From contig BLSF01000105.1 in the NCBI GenBank assembly GCA_012862575.1, forward strand, positions 1 to 64,000: a stretch of DNA of 64,000 bases, written 5' to 3'. The DNA comes from Parietichytrium sp. I65-24A (taxonomy: Eukaryota > Sar > Bigyra > Thraustochytrida > Thraustochytriidae). The position numbers were made by a program, and so were the translations under genes. Every line of letters starts with the position of its first letter. The first letter of the stretch is position 1. Below, piece after piece: positions 62,601 through 64,000 of this stretch. The notes beneath the pieces were generated by a model. It did no database searches, was not told where the DNA came from, and was given only the letters and a program-made list of their open reading frames with translations.

Positions 62601-64000
62601 TCCTGGTGGACCTATGGCAGCAGTTGTGGACGCGAGCCCAAATGCTTCAAGCTTGGAAGGCTCGGTGACGGCAAATTGGGAGTGCGCTGCGTGCACTTTT
62701 CAAAATCTCGGCACGAGCGCAAAATGTATGGTTTGCGATGCGGAGAGACCGGCTACACTTGGAGCTGGCCAAAATTTGGCGAAGTCTTCACCAACGGCGT
62801 CCTCGCCTCTCCTCAAACTGGAACTATCTCCCGCCGACAAGGCCCTTTTCGACAAGGCGCTTGAAAACCGGAAGCGAAACCTTCAAAAGTGCATCGCCGG
62901 GTTGGGAGTTCTGCATCAAGGCGCACAAGTTTGTGAAGGTGACGAAATGGAAATCGTGTCGGACGATGGTACACAATTCGATGAAGGCGGGAATTCGGCG
63001 TCTGGAACAAGTGGTTCCGTGAATTGTGTTTGGGATACCACGATCGGGGCGCTCTATCTTGGCGAACTAGACGCTGCCAAAGGGGAGGGAAGCTTAGCAA
63101 GTGGTAATGCTTCCGTGGCCCCGGACTTTGCGCTTCTACTCAAGGGTAAAATCGGGGAGAACATCGGCACGATGGACCTCGTTGCTAGTGTCTCGCCAGA
63201 GTGGAAGTGGCAGTTAGGTGGGTCTTGGACAAATTATCAACGTGTCAGCAATGAAGGGCCTGGGCGCATTGGCTCTCATCTGGTGGAAATGACTTTGGAC
63301 GAAGCTGGCGAAAATCTCTCCGGAACGTGGAGCTTTGGCGAGTCGACTTCCGGCACCCTCAACGCCAAATTGCTGTCCGATGCAGCTCAAATTCGCGGTC
63401 TCCGAAAAACCTTCGCCCCTTTGCCTGGAGTGTCATCACTCGCGGATATGCAGATTAGGGATGCTTTGGAGCGATCAATTCGCCCCGTAGATGATCCTGC
63501 GCTGAGTTTCCAGCCCATGTGCACCGGCCTTGTCAACATGGAACAAGGCCTTACGAACGTTTGTTACCAGAACTCACTTTTACAATCTTTGTTTTGCACT
63601 GACGCATTTCGATACGCGCTGTTGTTTCCTTCGCCGGATACGCATATGAACCACCCACTCTTCGCGGCGATGCAGAAGCTGTTTGGAAATCTGCTGCTGT
63701 CACAAAAACCCACCGCAGTCTCCAAAGAACTTCAAGACGCGCTTGATTTTCGTTGGAAAACTGGAGAACAGATGGACGTGGCTGACTTTCATGATTACCT
63801 CATGGCAGCTCTCAACGAAACTCTACCTAGCGGGATCCTGGCAGAGTTGTTTGGGGGGTCCACAACGCAAATGTACACGTGCACCTCTTGCTCGATGCTG
63901 AAGGCAAGGCAGGAGCAGTCATTGGGTGTCTCCATTGCCTTGCCGAGGCAGTACATGCCAATAACGGATATCACTGCAGTGTCATGTCCGACAATTGCAG
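59650..64000 (+). CDS. Ubiquitin-specific protease, USP47/USP40-like, with LamG-like and RanBP2 zinc-finger domains (partial, runs off the right edge)
   Basis: The frame is open from an AAG-ATG start to the window end (1450 codons seen), so the C-terminus is missing. Residues 1-235 are Leu/Ala-rich helical, followed by an acidic stretch (about 257-275). A LamG/concanavalin-like beta domain lies at about 440-560 (GWTFQCWVL, RWTQVAWSG, VQLYVNGERV), with a second, less clear one at about 715-885. Three RanBP2-type zinc fingers follow (W-x-C-x2-C near 909, 955 and 1010), commonly ubiquitin- or RNA-binding. The catalytic domain begins near 1290: the Cys box has GLTNVCYQNSLLQSLF with Cys1305, and MDVADFHDYL matches the QHDV-type USP motif. 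The nearest known relatives by pattern are USP47/USP40; the domain combination is unusual. The catalytic His box lies beyond the edge. Confidence 0.88.
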   Translation, partial: MSADHGALSLAVSACALLGRSKDDGLRALHAIIRSVETPRSPNSPNSPNSPSRRTGSLDGSEMLMLKRLKSLKRLGRLALLVAAQVECDAALAAVGVHCVQEGLSAFLLRLVAAMVVARRFKALHALAAPAVEALLPRVLGAASASSSASASPLSAAAKEERQVLEMMMLGAAHSPAIAMQASAALAEAVDRGNELAQRYVLALAQLHWMHVAALRRSAEAGLDRPLGDLREAQDWQRACSWVRNPLSALPFPAEEEEEEKEDSDNYNDNEEEGAKEFDFVYPYFAWPEGRWDLEPQLGGAPYFTLCAVMEGKSTKVCGALRELSQARDVADRIVVGTRIKPSPLSSGNCPFEIVHGSIVKMNSATYDKEGHGAPVKYQVFSGGLLGLLGRGSEFVPVLGVPCRLEKSSTVFNFGGSLSTDLALRSNVQLTSGQSLSLNPLANFPFSAGWTFQCWVLSDQCDLWAPVARFDPFLLLIKAGEGSTELALFSKEKNDGESASDGSGSYLLSAKTNCNVKSHKRWTQVAWSGGPDRTVQLYVNGERVSEPIIASPSVNEVTSVRFGADTPPLPWTETSCSVKPCYSFIKVWAQKLADTLIQNHYEEGFQICCAEGGFIKQQPSPWAVYPLHGPAAVALCDVSGNPSARHLHLAGSYGRFETAPPAQERQPGIHAVVTDDAQSGITVFGRCLSISPTLTVSAGSSVWTRSRFSASGGISIAMELSCADSEDAECCLLLHGGSIWDLTKSAFSPFKEAQHQMRLYFKYGQNGDIQCVVETPAGEPLLHVFSGALSGDVARPGLFLLQVEYTEPGYLRVFVARSEIMRFRVNLESELGLGNYGGVFVGALCKNREMTVTCLQVQGWAREPIPDFERVAATVIEKEHSAPVASRSSTDPQPVSDSATSDSIISLEWNCPSCTLVNSSFDSTCSACGSRRSDSAGKNPVNASAMQSGGSTDKWVCSKCTFANSPMAPTCEICTDPNPNLGNPPGGPMAAVVDASPNASSLEGSVTANWECAACTFQNLGTSAKCMVCDAERPATLGAGQNLAKSSPTASSPLLKLELSPADKALFDKALENRKRNLQKCIAGLGVLHQGAQVCEGDEMEIVSDDGTQFDEGGNSASGTSGSVNCVWDTTIGALYLGELDAAKGEGSLASGNASVAPDFALLLKGKIGENIGTMDLVASVSPEWKWQLGGSWTNYQRVSNEGPGRIGSHLVEMTLDEAGENLSGTWSFGESTSGTLNAKLLSDAAQIRGLRKTFAPLPGVSSLADMQIRDALERSIRPVDDPALSFQPMCTGLVNMEQGLTNVCYQNSLLQSLFCTDAFRYALLFPSPDTHMNHPLFAAMQKLFGNLLLSQKPTAVSKELQDALDFRWKTGEQMDVADFHDYLMAALNETLPSGILAELFGGSTTQMYTCTSCSMLKARQEQSLGVSIALPRQYMPITDITAVSCPTIA

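Overview
The window is nuclear DNA of a protist. The eS6 sequence, an ATXR3/SDG2-type SET protein, a single-bromodomain BET protein, intron-poor genes, long GA/CT microsatellites and a recurrent AAG-ATG start context fit a stramenopile. A labyrinthulomycete (thraustochytrid) is my best guess, but that is inference rather than proof. There is no sign of a prokaryote, organelle, virus or recognisable transposon.

Left part (1-18.9 kb): a METTL18/Hpm1-type protein-histidine methyltransferase (+) converges on a three-repeat MYB factor (-). Next come ribosomal protein eS6 (+), a membrane-anchored sulfotransferase (-) and a BET bromodomain protein (-). After about 4 kb of non-coding DNA lies a convergent, single-intron pair: an enoyl-CoA delta-isomerase ending in SRL and a soluble cytochrome b5 ending in SKL. 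Both look peroxisomal.

Middle (18.9-50.1 kb): a 2379-residue histone H3K4 methyltransferase of the ATXR3/SDG2 type (+) and a Gln/His-rich nuclear protein (-) are followed by about 20.7 kb with no recognisable gene. This gap is full of simple repeats. It also holds several copies of a 15-bp near-palindrome, TACTCACWGTCAGTA, and a few coding-like segments that could be small spliced genes or relics.

Right part (50.1-64 kb): a basic/acidic protein with a helical-repeat body (-), a seven-helix membrane protein with a Cys-rich ectodomain (+), two divergent paralogues of a small mitochondrial inner-membrane protein (NDUFA4/B12D-like), and a large ubiquitin protease running off the right edge. The protease has a LamG-like domain, three RanBP2 zinc fingers and a USP47/USP40-like catalytic domain.

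Three of the recognised genes (MYB, BET, ATXR3) are chromatin or transcription regulators. The only convincing introns are 70 and 71 nt with GTRAGT donors and CTRAC branch sites. Two promoter features recur: GA tracts on the sense strand of the leader or promoter (MYB, eS6, cytochrome b5, ubiquitin protease), and a CTCACTGTCA core about 165-245 bp upstream of the ATG (MYB, isomerase, 543-aa protein, ubiquitin protease).
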